The notes under the pieces are model-generated. The model was not told the origin of the DNA, did not search any database, and saw nothing but the letters and a program-made list of their open reading frames with translations. This document shows positions 14,160 through 21,059 of a stretch of DNA of 52,315 nucleotides, in pieces. A program made the position numbers and the translations under genes. Where the stretch lies: positions 1 to 52,315 of IMG/VR virus record IMGVR_UViG_3300023435_000020. The stretch is one strand, 5' to 3'. Numbering within the stretch: the stretch's first letter is position 1; each line of letters opens with the position of its first letter. The stretch is from a virus.

Positions 14160-15062
14160 TCAGAACTCCACGTAGTTGGCCGCGGAACTGTCGAGATCTT
14201 CGCGCGCCCGGTTGTAGCGCTCGGTCGTGCGCGGGTCGGCATGCCCGAGCCAACGCTGAACTGTGTAGATATCGCACCCGCGGCGCAAAAGCTCGGTCGC
14301 GTTGAAATGCCTCAAACTGTGCGGGCTACAACCCTCGATTCCAACTGCATCGAACCGCTGCGTGACGACGTGGTAGATCCCGCGCGTGCCGATCGCCCGC
14401 CCAGTTAGATGATACCCACCGTTGTGTGTGATGCCCTGGAAAACCGGGCAATCATCGCGGAACTGCGCCGCGGCGATCCACTTGCGAACGGACGCGAGCA
14501 CCTTGCTGGGAATCGGGTTGCGTCGACGCTTCGCGCCCTTGCCGTGGATCGTCAAGACCGTGTAGCCCTGATCCTCTGTTATATCCGACAACCGGACACG
14601 GGCGACCTCCTCACATCGCAAGCCCATTGCGGCCATGAGGTGAATCATCGCCCGGTCGCGCATGTCGGGAAGCGTGTCGCCCGAAAGGGATTCAAGCAGC
14701 GTTCCGAACTGCTGAAAACTCGGGGCTTTCGTCGAACTGCCCGACCCGTCGGACTTATGCCCACGGATACCCTCCGTAGGGTTATGTGATATCACACCGT
14801 GCCGGACCGCTTCGACGAACAATTGCCGAAGCGAACTGAGCTTCCGGTTCACACTGGCAGGCGCAAACTGCTCGACCAGATGGGCGCGAAAGCGGTAGAT
14901 GTCCTCCCGCCGAACCGCGGGAAGATCGTCGGACCCAAGCCAGTCAAGGAACTGCCGGATATCCGACCGGTAGGCGCGGGCGGTGTGGCCGGACAATTGC
15001 CCGGCCAACCAATCCGCGGTGAATGTCACGGGCCGAACGTCGGCCCTGCGTGCAAGCTCCAT
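14160..15062 (-). CDS. int: tyrosine integrase (XerC/D-like)
   Basis: 300 residues. ATG 15062 is chosen because the conserved leader with CGGAGGA lies just upstream; longer frames run into the operator. An N-terminal SAM-like core-binding domain (LSGHTARAYRSDIRQFLDWL) is followed by the catalytic domain with Arg in GLRCEEVARVRL, Lys in GKGAKRRRNP, HSLRH, GHADPRT and the Tyr of TTERYNRA. It should integrate and excise the phage genome at att sites. The candidate excisionase follows immediately. A TTGTAC palindrome at 15087-15106 lies 25 bases upstream and probably controls it. No att core could be recognised without a genome end or host sequence to compare. Confidence 0.95.
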   Translation of the reverse strand: MELARRADVRPVTFTADWLAGQLSGHTARAYRSDIRQFLDWLGSDDLPAVRREDIYRFRAHLVEQFAPASVNRKLSSLRQLFVEAVRHGVISHNPTEGIRGHKSDGSGSSTKAPSFQQFGTLLESLSGDTLPDMRDRAMIHLMAAMGLRCEEVARVRLSDITEDQGYTVLTIHGKGAKRRRNPIPSKVLASVRKWIAAAQFRDDCPVFQGITHNGGYHLTGRAIGTRGIYHVVTQRFDAVGIEGCSPHSLRHFNATELLRRGCDIYTVQRWLGHADPRTTERYNRAREDLDSSAANYVEF

Positions 15063-15066
15063 GTGT

Positions 15067-15082
15067 TCCTCCGTTCGTGTGT
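15067..15082 (-). repeat. conserved leader copy before the integrase
   Basis: Minus-strand ACACACGAACGGAGGAA, a one-base variant of the shared leader; it includes the integrase ribosome site. Confidence 0.7.
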
Positions 15083-15086
15083 GAGA

Positions 15087-15106
15087 TTGTACCGTCGGCA
15101 GTACAA
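15087..15106 (-). promoter_or_regulatory. TTGTAC palindromic operator upstream of the integrase
   Basis: TTGTACCGTCGGCAGTACAA has 8-base near-perfect arms (TTGTACyG/CrGTACAA) around 4 bases. Read on the minus strand it ends in TACAAT, a good -10 hexamer, about 25 bases before the start codon. A nearly identical copy lies at 18916-18935. Confidence 0.6.
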
Positions 15107-15108
15107 CC

Positions 15109-15450
15109 TTACCTTCTGCCCGCCAGGGCGATAACTGCCTTGACGATCCCCTCCGCGTCATCCGGCGCGTTGGGTCCGTCCATGACCTCATCAACTGATA
15201 CCGCGGCATCCTTCACGCCGCACCCAAACAGGTTAGCGATACCCTGAACTGCCGTACGGCGTTCGGTCGGGTCTATCGTCGGGGCAAGCTCAACTTCCGG
15301 CCCCTCGATAACCTCGAATACCTCATCGGAGTCGGTTTGCACCCGCGCCATGCGCGCGTTGTATTGCCGACTCATCACTTCCAGGGCGATAGCGGCCAAC
15401 ACGACCACTATCCACCCTGCGCACCCTATCAACGCTGTAAATAATATCAT
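15109..15450 (-). CDS. membrane-anchored hypothetical protein
   Basis: 113 residues from ATG 15450 with GGGAGG about 6 bases upstream. Residues 2-24 (a stretch with LIGCAGWIVVVLAAIALEV) form one transmembrane helix near the N-terminus; the remainder is a soluble, acidic cytoplasmic or periplasmic tail without cysteines. It is coupled to the preceding gene by a 4-base ATGA overlap and ends just before the integrase operator. Function unknown. Confidence 0.6.
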   Translation of the reverse strand: MILFTALIGCAGWIVVVLAAIALEVMSRQYNARMARVQTDSDEVFEVIEGPEVELAPTIDPTERRTAVQGIANLFGCGVKDAAVSVDEVMDGPNAPDDAEGIVKAVIALAGRR

Positions 15451-15929
15451 GCCCCACCTCCCTCCGCACCCTCCGCAGGGCGTTCCTTGTCAGTCGCTAT
15501 CCGGCACCATTTCCGCCGTAGTGCATCACAAAAGGCGTACGCCTCACTGGTAGGCCATTCGTCGTGTTCACAGCTCTGGTATTCGTACTTGCCAATGAGA
15601 TCGAACACCATGCCCGGTGTCAAATCTTGGCGGCTGTCGAACTCGAACCCGTATACAAAGTCCTCGCCAATCGGACCGGGCATATCATCGCGCGTGCAAT
15701 CAGGATAGCGATAGAGCACGCTTTTAATGTTCTCTTCCCGGAGCATTTGTCCGAGAGTGGTCGCGGCCTCCATGTCGCCGTCGTGAAGGCTGTTACTGTC
15801 ATACGTTCCCGCGCCACGGTCGATGTTCCAGAGCCAGCGCAGTGCCGCGCTATACGTCCGGCCAGACGAACTCAAAGCCGCCCTAACCAGTGTGTGAATG
15901 TCCTCGCGGTCTACTACATAAGCACTCAT
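15447..15929 (-). CDS. conserved accessory protein of mobile elements
   Basis: 160 residues from ATG 15929, where TGGAGGGTGAC gives a good ribosome site. The start MSAYVVDREDIHTLVRAAL and the segments GQMLREENIKSVLYRYPD and YEYQSCEHDEWPTSEAYAFC match, from memory, an uncharacterised family often found on plasmids and prophages. It contains a conserved Cys-Glu-His near the C-terminus that could bind metal. The biochemical role is not known to me. Overlaps with both neighbours suggest one transcript. Confidence 0.65.
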   Translation of the reverse strand: MSAYVVDREDIHTLVRAALSSSGRTYSAALRWLWNIDRGAGTYDSNSLHDGDMEAATTLGQMLREENIKSVLYRYPDCTRDDMPGPIGEDFVYGFEFDSRQDLTPGMVFDLIGKYEYQSCEHDEWPTSEAYAFCDALRRKWCRIATDKERPAEGAEGGGA

Positions 15930-16075
15930 GTCACCCTCCAATCTCTGACTAAATCTCTGATCGTGTCCGCGGCAACGGACGCACACCATGCGATAACCGC
16001 GACTCCTGCGACTATGCACAGGATATTAGTGTAACACTCGATGCGCAAGAGTTCATTTGCGATATGTAGGCTCAT
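15926..16075 (-). CDS. 49-residue membrane protein
   Basis: ATG 16075 lies one base after the sliding-clamp stop codon and the stop at 15926-15928 overlaps the next start as ATGA. The translation begins MSLHIANELLRIECY, continues with a single hydrophobic helix of about 18 residues (NILCIVAGVAVIAWCASVAA) and ends in a charged amphipathic tail. Tight packing on both sides is the main support. Role unknown. Confidence 0.5.
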   Translation of the reverse strand: MSLHIANELLRIECYTNILCIVAGVAVIAWCASVAADTIRDLVRDWRVT

Positions 16076-16076
16076 C

Positions 16077-17576
16077 TTATCCTGCCTCTTGCATGGGCAT
16101 CACGACCGCGAGGTAACCCGGCGCGGATTCGCACGTGACGCTTGCCTGTGAGTACTTGCCCATGAGGTGTAGGTCGGCGGCCGGTGCGTCCTTGACCGGT
16201 CGAAGCGCATCCAACATATACCGGGCGTTGAATGCCAAACTGTCAATGCCCGAACCGGCAAGCACCTTCACCGGTTGCGTGCTTGCGCCAAGTCTTCCCG
16301 ATTCGGCACTCAAGATAAGCTCATCTTCGCGCCGCGTGTATTTGACGCGCCTGGAATCCTCGCCCGCGACCGTATCGAGGTTTTCGAGTGCGGCAATAAG
16401 TTCCGCGGGCCGGACCCGCCAGCATCCGGCGGCAAGTGCACGGTCTGGTATCACCTTATCCACGTTCGGGAACATGCCGTCGATTATGCGCGTGGTCAAC
16501 TCCATGCCGTGCGCCACGAACGTGATAGTGGTCGGCACATCCGAATCGCTCAGTGATGAGAAGTGGATGCCGACCTCATCGTCTTCCTTGACCGCAAGCG
16601 CCTTTGCCAGTTTCGTGAGCGGGAACCCGGGTACTATCACCTGCAAATCCTTCGGGCAGTCCGGGAATACTATGTCCGCGCCAATCAGATCGCATACATG
16701 CACTCGGTGGGCATCCGTTGTGACAAGCCGCATGCCCGGCATGTCGAAGAATACGCCTGTGAGGATTGGGCGCGATTCATCGGGCGATACGGCGGGTAGG
16801 ACCTGCTTCAAGGCCGCCACAAGGCCCGGGAACCGGCCCGTGTCGCCAACTGCGTGCGGATGCTTTACGAACTCCTCCGCAAGCATACCAAGCAGGGAAT
16901 GACGCGCGCCGCCAACTGATACGGTTACCTCGGGCACGCTTCTATCCGGGTCCTGGTATGACGCGATTGTAACCGTGCCGGACTGCTTCCGAAGGATCTT
17001 CGCTAACTCTTTGGCAGGCACGCACACAGGTTCAAACGAGCTTGCCGCACAGGGTATCCGCACGGTCGCGAACTGCTCTAAATCCGTCCGTGACATAACG
17101 AGTTCATCGCCGTCGACGGACAGGTGCACGCTATCGAGTATCGGCAGGTTTGTGCGACCGGTTGCGACTACGGCGTTAAGGCGTGACATGGCGTCGGCAA
17201 TGGTCTTTGCGTGCACGGATACGCCTACCTCGGGGGCATCCAACTCCGACACGTCAAGCGTCTTGCTGGTAGATCGGCGCGCGGGCTTGTCCGGTTCGGT
17301 CGCCAACTGCCGGACCCGGGGCAGTGCTGAAAGCGGAATCCCCAGCAATTCGGCGGCCATGCGGTCGCGTGTCCGTGTCGGGGCCGTCCTTACGGCGAAT
17401 AGAGCCCGCCGGTAGGTTCGGCACATACTGTGCACGAACAATGCCGCGCAGTATGCCATGCGCTTCGACGCCCGCGCAGGGGCCGCGAGTATCCACGCGT
17501 GGATTGCTAGAATCCACTGATACGAAAGTGCGAACTCACATCTCAAGATTGCTTCCGATTGTCTCAACTGTACCAT
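16077..17576 (-). CDS. DNA sliding clamp (DnaN-like) with N-terminal extension
   Basis: 499 residues from ATG 17576, set by the conserved leader immediately upstream. The clamp proper starts near residue 119 (VHAKTIADAMSRLNAVV) and continues through LPILDSVHLSV, MSRTDLEQFATVRI, TTDAHRVHVCDL and the C-terminal GYLAVVMPMQ, matching three clamp domains of the beta-clamp family. Clamps encircle DNA and hold polymerases on it. The first 118 residues are an unusual addition with a hydrophobic run (YQWILAIHAWILAAPA) and a basic linker. A second, shorter clamp is encoded on the other strand at 24716-25849. Whether the extension tethers the ring or is a start-site artefact is open. Confidence 0.85.
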   Translation of the reverse strand: MVQLRQSEAILRCEFALSYQWILAIHAWILAAPARASKRMAYCAALFVHSMCRTYRRALFAVRTAPTRTRDRMAAELLGIPLSALPRVRQLATEPDKPARRSTSKTLDVSELDAPEVGVSVHAKTIADAMSRLNAVVATGRTNLPILDSVHLSVDGDELVMSRTDLEQFATVRIPCAASSFEPVCVPAKELAKILRKQSGTVTIASYQDPDRSVPEVTVSVGGARHSLLGMLAEEFVKHPHAVGDTGRFPGLVAALKQVLPAVSPDESRPILTGVFFDMPGMRLVTTDAHRVHVCDLIGADIVFPDCPKDLQVIVPGFPLTKLAKALAVKEDDEVGIHFSSLSDSDVPTTITFVAHGMELTTRIIDGMFPNVDKVIPDRALAAGCWRVRPAELIAALENLDTVAGEDSRRVKYTRREDELILSAESGRLGASTQPVKVLAGSGIDSLAFNARYMLDALRPVKDAPAADLHLMGKYSQASVTCESAPGYLAVVMPMQEAG

Positions 17577-17580
17577 TTGA

Positions 17581-17597
17581 ATCCTCCGTTTGTGTGT
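17581..17597 (-). repeat. conserved leader copy before the sliding clamp
   Basis: Minus-strand ACACACAAACGGAGGAT. This 17-base sequence, including the Shine-Dalgarno GGAGG, is repeated almost unchanged before the starts at 18560, 18888, 19400, 19944 and 20189, with variants before 15062, 1826 and 4512. The upstream ACACACAAAC part has no role in base pairing with 16S rRNA, so the conservation suggests a shared 5'-leader function or recent spread of the leader. Confidence 0.75.
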
Positions 17598-17641
17598 TTG
17601 GCACGCTTTCAAACGCGGCGCGCGCCGGGCCGAAACCGCTT

Positions 17642-17992
17642 CTAGTAGTGGCCTATAGCGTACCAATCGCCGTCTTCATCTTGGGCCGCGCGCCCTTCCG
17701 CGGCATCCGCTTCAAGTTCGTCGGGGCTTGACCCTTCCATATCATAATCGTGCACCTCCGCGGGTATATCGAAGGGGTTGTCAACGCCCTGGACTACCCC
17801 GCCTTGCACCGTTATGACGACACGCGCGTTATCGACCTCCCCGCCGCCTTTCGCTTCGTTCGCGGCAAGTCGAAGGTCGTTAACTGCCCCAGCGAGATCG
17901 CCGGATTCCCAGTTAAGCAGGACCCCGTCCGCCGCTTCTATCAACGCGGCCAATCGTGCATCGGGGTTGTTGGATACGTTTTGCTGATTCAT
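17642..17992 (-). CDS. conserved small accessory protein
   Basis: 116 residues. ATG 17992 (MNQQNV) is preferred since AAAGGAG lies 7 bases before it; an ATG two codons earlier is too close to the ribosome site. The first half is helical (DARLAALIEAADGVLLNWESG), and the second half has a strand pair VVITVQGGVVQGV followed by an acidic DYDMEG turn, a pattern I recall from small plasmid and phage proteins. The C-terminus is very acidic. No catalytic motif. Confidence 0.6.
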   Translation of the reverse strand: MNQQNVSNNPDARLAALIEAADGVLLNWESGDLAGAVNDLRLAANEAKGGGEVDNARVVITVQGGVVQGVDNPFDIPAEVHDYDMEGSSPDELEADAAEGRAAQDEDGDWYAIGHY

Positions 17993-18005
17993 GCTCATGC
18001 TCCTT

Positions 18006-18560
18006 TCAAGCAAACTGAACGGTTCGGTAGTCAATCCCGAACTGATCTTTGACATGTGCGAGTGCGGCGACCTTGATATCGACCATGCAAAGGTCGCGCT
18101 TGTCCGCCGTCTCGAAGAAGTTGTAACGTTCGGCCTGCTCGTGCGCCCAACGGTTTGCTTTGATAGAGTCGAACACGTATTCCGAACTGCAAAGGTATTC
18201 GACCTCGCGCCGAACTGCCTTCTCGAAGCACGCCCAGGCGTTCAACTGTACCCCATCCCAGTCCGACACTTCGGGCAACCCCTCAACAATCAGCCAACCG
18301 TCGGAACTGCCCGCCGAATAGACCTTGCCGTCGGGCAGGTAGTGAGTCGCGGTTTCCTGTATATCGCGCCAGAAGTGCTCACAGGATGCTTCAATCGCAA
18401 GTTCCCCTGCCCGTTCCGCGGCCTTCTCACTACATCCGAACTGCGCCATGATATCCTGCGCGGTCGGGAACCGATTGACCTTGACGTTCACCGCTGGGAA
18501 TGCATGCCCGCCGTATCCGACACGGTGATAATCGACATTCGACTTCGTGTGACCCTTCAT
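18006..18560 (-). CDS. hypothetical accessory protein
   Basis: 184 residues from ATG 18560, directly preceded by the conserved leader. The N-terminus is His/Gly-rich (KSNVDYHRVGYGGHAFP). The central and C-terminal parts are helical with conserved-looking Trp, Cys and Glu residues (AIEASCEHFWRDIQE, WLIVEGLPEVSDWDG, NRWAHEQAERYNFFE). It reads as a real, structured protein but no family was recognised. It is the third gene downstream of the promoter-proximal group in this leftward block. Confidence 0.6.
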   Translation of the reverse strand: MKGHTKSNVDYHRVGYGGHAFPAVNVKVNRFPTAQDIMAQFGCSEKAAERAGELAIEASCEHFWRDIQETATHYLPDGKVYSAGSSDGWLIVEGLPEVSDWDGVQLNAWACFEKAVRREVEYLCSSEYVFDSIKANRWAHEQAERYNFFETADKRDLCMVDIKVAALAHVKDQFGIDYRTVQFA

Positions 18561-18566
18561 ACTGAT

Positions 18567-18583
18567 ATCCTCCGTTTGTGTGT
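18567..18583 (-). repeat. conserved leader copy
   Basis: Minus-strand ACACACAAACGGAGGAT, the ribosome-site leader for the start at 18560. Confidence 0.7.
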
Positions 18584-18594
18584 GTTCGTACTTA

Positions 18595-18888
18595 CTAAAG
18601 GTCTTTCTTGCGCGCAACGTCCGAAGCGGTCGCGTGATATTCGATGCCGGTCCGGTCGGCCCATTGCCACATTGCCTCATGCCCGCCGTTTGGATACTCT
18701 TCAAGGTCGGCAAGATATCCGTTCGCCAGTAACCATGCAGTTGCACTTTGGACGTATTGGTTATCGTATCCATAGGACATTGGCACAGTGTGCACGAGCT
18801 TGCCGTCGATGAGTATGCCGCACGTATGATAGGTGTTCCCGTATGTCCTATCAAACCACCTCCGACCGATAATCGTGAGTGCTTTCAT
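18595..18888 (-). CDS. conserved small accessory protein (GRRWF family)
   Basis: 97 residues from ATG 18888, 8 bases after the leader's GGAGG. The sequence ALTIIGRRWFDRTYGNTYHT, then VPMSYGYDNQYVQSATAWLL, reads like a small conserved protein family that I have seen annotated as hypothetical on plasmids and prophages. It probably folds as an alpha/beta domain with two strands at the N-terminus. No active-site signature. A TTGTAC palindrome lies about 28 bases upstream and is the likely control site for this gene and those downstream. Confidence 0.65.
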   Translation of the reverse strand: MKALTIIGRRWFDRTYGNTYHTCGILIDGKLVHTVPMSYGYDNQYVQSATAWLLANGYLADLEEYPNGGHEAMWQWADRTGIEYHATASDVARKKDL

Positions 18889-18896
18889 CGTTTCAA

Positions 18897-18914
18897 ATCC
18901 TCCGTTTTGTGATG
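18897..18914 (-). repeat. conserved leader variant
   Basis: Minus-strand CATCACAAAACGGAGGAT: the GGAGGAT part is kept but the ACACA part is altered. It precedes the start at 18888. Confidence 0.6.
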
Positions 18915-18915
18915 A

Positions 18916-18935
18916 TTGTACCGTTGGCAGTACAA
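18916..18935 (-). promoter_or_regulatory. TTGTAC palindromic operator, second copy
   Basis: TTGTACCGTTGGCAGTACAA, differing from the integrase copy at 15087-15106 in one base. On the minus strand it contains TACAAT in -10 position relative to the gene starting at 18888. No good -35 hexamer is present, so expression may need an activator or be blocked by a repressor. Confidence 0.6.
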
Positions 18936-19010
18936 CCGGCGTCCTGGTAGCTACCAGCGTGCCATGCCCGTGCACGGTAGCATCCGCCATGCACGGACTC
19001 GCAAGCCGGA

Positions 19011-19400
19011 TTAACTGAAGTACGACTTGCCGCAATCCGCCGAACATACCAGTTGACCGTTGATATCCGGCTTGAATGTCGTACCGCACCATGCACACTC
19101 GCGCGGTTCCCGCCATGCGTTCGGGCATCCTGTTTCGTGACACTTCACACCATTGATGTAAAGCAATTCGCATTGATCGCATGTCCGTTCGGCAAGCAAT
19201 TCTGCGCCGTACGAAGTCAAGCTCATATAGTCGTGTTCGCACCCACACGAGTCACATGCCGGGTAGCAATCGGCTTCTGCCGAAGCGAACACTGATGACA
19301 CTTCTTCTAAATCGACTGTGATACCCTCGGGCAAGCAATCGGCATCCGCACAGTAGATCGCTCCGCCATAAGCTACTGCCTCAAAGTCAAACGCATGCAT
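19011..19400 (-). CDS. multi-zinc-ribbon protein
   Basis: 129 residues from ATG 19400 with the conserved leader. Cysteine pairs are dense: CDSCGCEH, CDQC, CHETGCPN, CAWCGTTF and CSADCGKSYF, enough for two or three zinc ribbons. The segment with ETGCPNAWREPRECAWCG is recognisable as a small conserved family of mobile elements. Zinc ribbons usually mediate nucleic acid or protein contacts; no enzyme motif is present. The N-terminal third (FEAVAYGGAIYCADADC) has its own cysteines. Confidence 0.7.
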   Translation of the reverse strand: MHAFDFEAVAYGGAIYCADADCLPEGITVDLEEVSSVFASAEADCYPACDSCGCEHDYMSLTSYGAELLAERTCDQCELLYINGVKCHETGCPNAWREPRECAWCGTTFKPDINGQLVCSADCGKSYFS

Positions 19401-19408
19401 TGTCTTGG

Positions 19409-19425
19409 ATCCTCCGTTTGTGTGT
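19409..19425 (-). repeat. conserved leader copy
   Basis: Minus-strand ACACACAAACGGAGGAT preceding the start at 19400. Confidence 0.7.
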
Positions 19426-19447
19426 ATTAGGGCTTGATACCCTACCC

Positions 19448-19475
19448 TTGCCCGTTCGGGATTCCAAACGGGCAA
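19448..19475 (-). other. intercistronic hairpin
   Basis: TTGCCCGTT (19448-19456) pairs perfectly with AACGGGCAA (19467-19475) around a 10-base loop. It lies between the stop at 19486 and the next leader, without a U-run, so it may mark mRNA processing or partial termination between two leftward genes. A looser TGCCCG/CGGGCA pair occupies the next gap near 19990-20030. Confidence 0.5.
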
Positions 19476-19485
19476 TCGTAGACCA

Positions 19486-19944
19486 TCATGCCTTGAATAT
19501 GCGCGCGCGAAGTTCCGTTGATTGCGGGCACTCATTCCCGATAACAGACGGCGGCAGTGAAAACGCTAGGGCGACGCCGCCCGTATCCGCATCGACTTGC
19601 CCAGGATAGCAAGGGGAACACAACGCGCCTCTAATGCGCCAGTCCGAAGCGGTTACCTGTATGTTGCCCGTGCCGTACGACACAATGGCACTGTATTCAG
19701 CCATGCTATTGTGCTCATACTTCTCGGTTTCTTGACACCACACGTGCCCAATCAGGAAAACAGGCGTATCATCTTCATACGTGCCAGTGTCTTCGATGCC
19801 TGGATTATCCCGCAGGTAATCTTCAAAGTGCATGTCAATCCCCGCGTCACACTCTTCGTGTATCCATGCCGCGTTCTGAATCGCGAATACACCGGTGGTA
19901 GGGATATCCGAATCAAGCGGTATCCCGTAGTGATTGCGTCTCAT
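19486..19944 (-). CDS. conserved accessory protein with CSPCYPGQ motif
   Basis: 152 residues from ATG 19944 with the conserved leader. The first half begins MRRNHYGIPLDSDIPTTGVF and is polar; the second half contains ALCSPCYPGQVDADTGG, a motif I recall from uncharacterised plasmid and phage proteins. A Cys in HVWCQETEKYEH could pair with the CxxC for metal binding. The short hydrophobic C-terminus may be structural. No function known. Confidence 0.65.
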   Translation of the reverse strand: MRRNHYGIPLDSDIPTTGVFAIQNAAWIHEECDAGIDMHFEDYLRDNPGIEDTGTYEDDTPVFLIGHVWCQETEKYEHNSMAEYSAIVSYGTGNIQVTASDWRIRGALCSPCYPGQVDADTGGVALAFSLPPSVIGNECPQSTELRARIFKA

Positions 19945-19952
19945 TATCGTGA

Positions 19953-19969
19953 ATCCTCCGTTTGTGTGT
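19953..19969 (-). repeat. conserved leader copy
   Basis: Minus-strand ACACACAAACGGAGGAT preceding the start at 19944. Confidence 0.7.
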
Positions 19970-20039
19970 ATTAGGCATAAATGCCTGCCCTTGCCCGCAC
20001 AACCCGCTTCCACGGCATCACACGGGCATTGACAGGGAT

Positions 20040-20189
20040 TCAGAGAGAGAACACAAGGAACCCTTCGCTTGAATTGTGCTTGGTTTCGATAAGCATGCCG
20101 TGCCGTCGATGCCATATCCCGCCAAAGTTCTCATGCCATGCAAGCGTCAAGGTCATACCAAAGGGTAGCGTGATGTATACGGGCATCAT
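20040..20189 (-). CDS. 49-residue protein, first gene of the leftward block
   Basis: Starts at ATG 20189 (or 20186, two ATGs in a row) right after the conserved leader and ends in TGA at 20040-20042. Translation begins MMPVYITLPFGMTLTLAWHE and continues with a Trp/His-rich stretch (NFGGIWHRRHGML) and a hydrophobic end. It is short, but the strong leader and its place as the first gene behind the promoter at 20265-20293 support it. Function unknown. Confidence 0.55.
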   Translation of the reverse strand: MMPVYITLPFGMTLTLAWHENFGGIWHRRHGMLIETKHNSSEGFLVFSL

Positions 20190-20192
20190 TCA

Positions 20193-20209
20193 ATCCTCCG
20201 TTTGTGTGT
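20193..20209 (-). repeat. conserved leader copy
   Basis: Minus-strand ACACACAAACGGAGGAT preceding the start at 20189; the first copy in the leftward operon. Confidence 0.7.
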
Positions 20210-20264
20210 CGATAAGCTCACTTGATGCCTTGCCTGCTGTCAAGTTATGCCATACCGTGACTGA

Positions 20265-20293
20265 ATACTACCATGCTTTTGTGGTGGTGTCAA
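20265..20293 (-). promoter_or_regulatory. strong leftward sigma-70-like promoter
   Basis: On the minus strand TTGACA (20288-20293) and TAGTAT (20265-20270) are spaced by 17 bases with TGG directly before the -10 box. It is 75 bases upstream of the first leftward gene and should drive the accessory, clamp and integrase block. Confidence 0.75.
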
Positions 20294-21059
20294 GCGGGTA
20301 GGAGAAGATTCTTGAAAAAGTTTCCCCATGCCCGGCATACCCTATTAGTACGCGACCGATTCCCGCGCGCCTACCCGCACGGCTGTACTGTCACCAAGCC
20401 GGACACGCACGGGATGAGACTGAATGAGGGTAGGGAATGAATCGACGTGAACCAGAGAGTGAGCGTAGTACTGCCGCCAGTGGGCTTGACGGCGCGCCTA
20501 CCCGCCTCTCGTGCACGCGCCAGCCTGCCCGCCGAAGCACTTCTGATAATATCCATTATCGGAAGCCGTGAGCACCCTGGGGCAAATCCCATGCCGAGCA
20601 CGCGTCGGGCACGGGCAGGTCAGCTCACAGTGCACCCTAATTCCGTGTGAAAAAGGGCGGGTTTCCCCCAATGCGGGTGGATTAGGCAGTGAGGTGCTAC
20701 GGTTCGTTACGGTTTTGCGGGGTTAGGCGTGACGGCGGGTGGATTCGGGCCGGATATTGTACTGTTGGCGGTACGTCGGGGGTGATTCCTGTACTGCCAC
20801 CGAGGATCGGGGCTTATTTGCGGCACAGGGGCGGGATTATGGGTGGGTTTCTGTACTGTTGGCGAGGATTCGTCACGGGTTGTAACGGTTCTTGCGGGTT
20901 AGGGGTAGCGGGGGTGTGTACCGGTGGCGAGGCGGGGTTTGGGGCCGTGCTACGGTTTGCTACTTTTTTCTTGGGAAAGGGGTTGCGTTGTCGTGGGTGG
21001 TTATGGTATAGTGTGGTGGTGCGTGTATGGGCAAGCGGGATCGGAACAGGAGGGTCCGG
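20294..21059. other. gene-free divergent control region with G-rich strand and TGTAC repeats
   Basis: About 770 bases without a convincing gene. The plus strand from about 20640 to 21030 is unusually G/T-rich. It holds degenerate copies of the operator: TTGTACTGTTGGCGGTAC (20757-20774), TGTACTGCCACCG (20790-20802), TGTACTGTTGGCG (20852-20864) and TGTACCGGTGGCG (20917-20929), plus AGTACTGCCGCC near 20467. Divergent operons start on both sides, so it is probably the main regulatory switch or an additional origin region. Confidence 0.55.
20983..21012 (+). promoter_or_regulatory. rightward promoter of the second plus-strand block
   Basis: TTGCGT at 20983-20988 and TATAGT at 21007-21012, spacer 18, with TGG before the -10 (extended -10 form TGGTATAGT). 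It lies about 45 bases before the ribosome site of the gene at 21060. Confidence 0.55.

Noticed and set aside
13600-15110. Attachment (att) core for the integrase
   Set aside because: No convincing direct repeat or tRNA-derived segment could be identified without the other prophage end or the host sequence.
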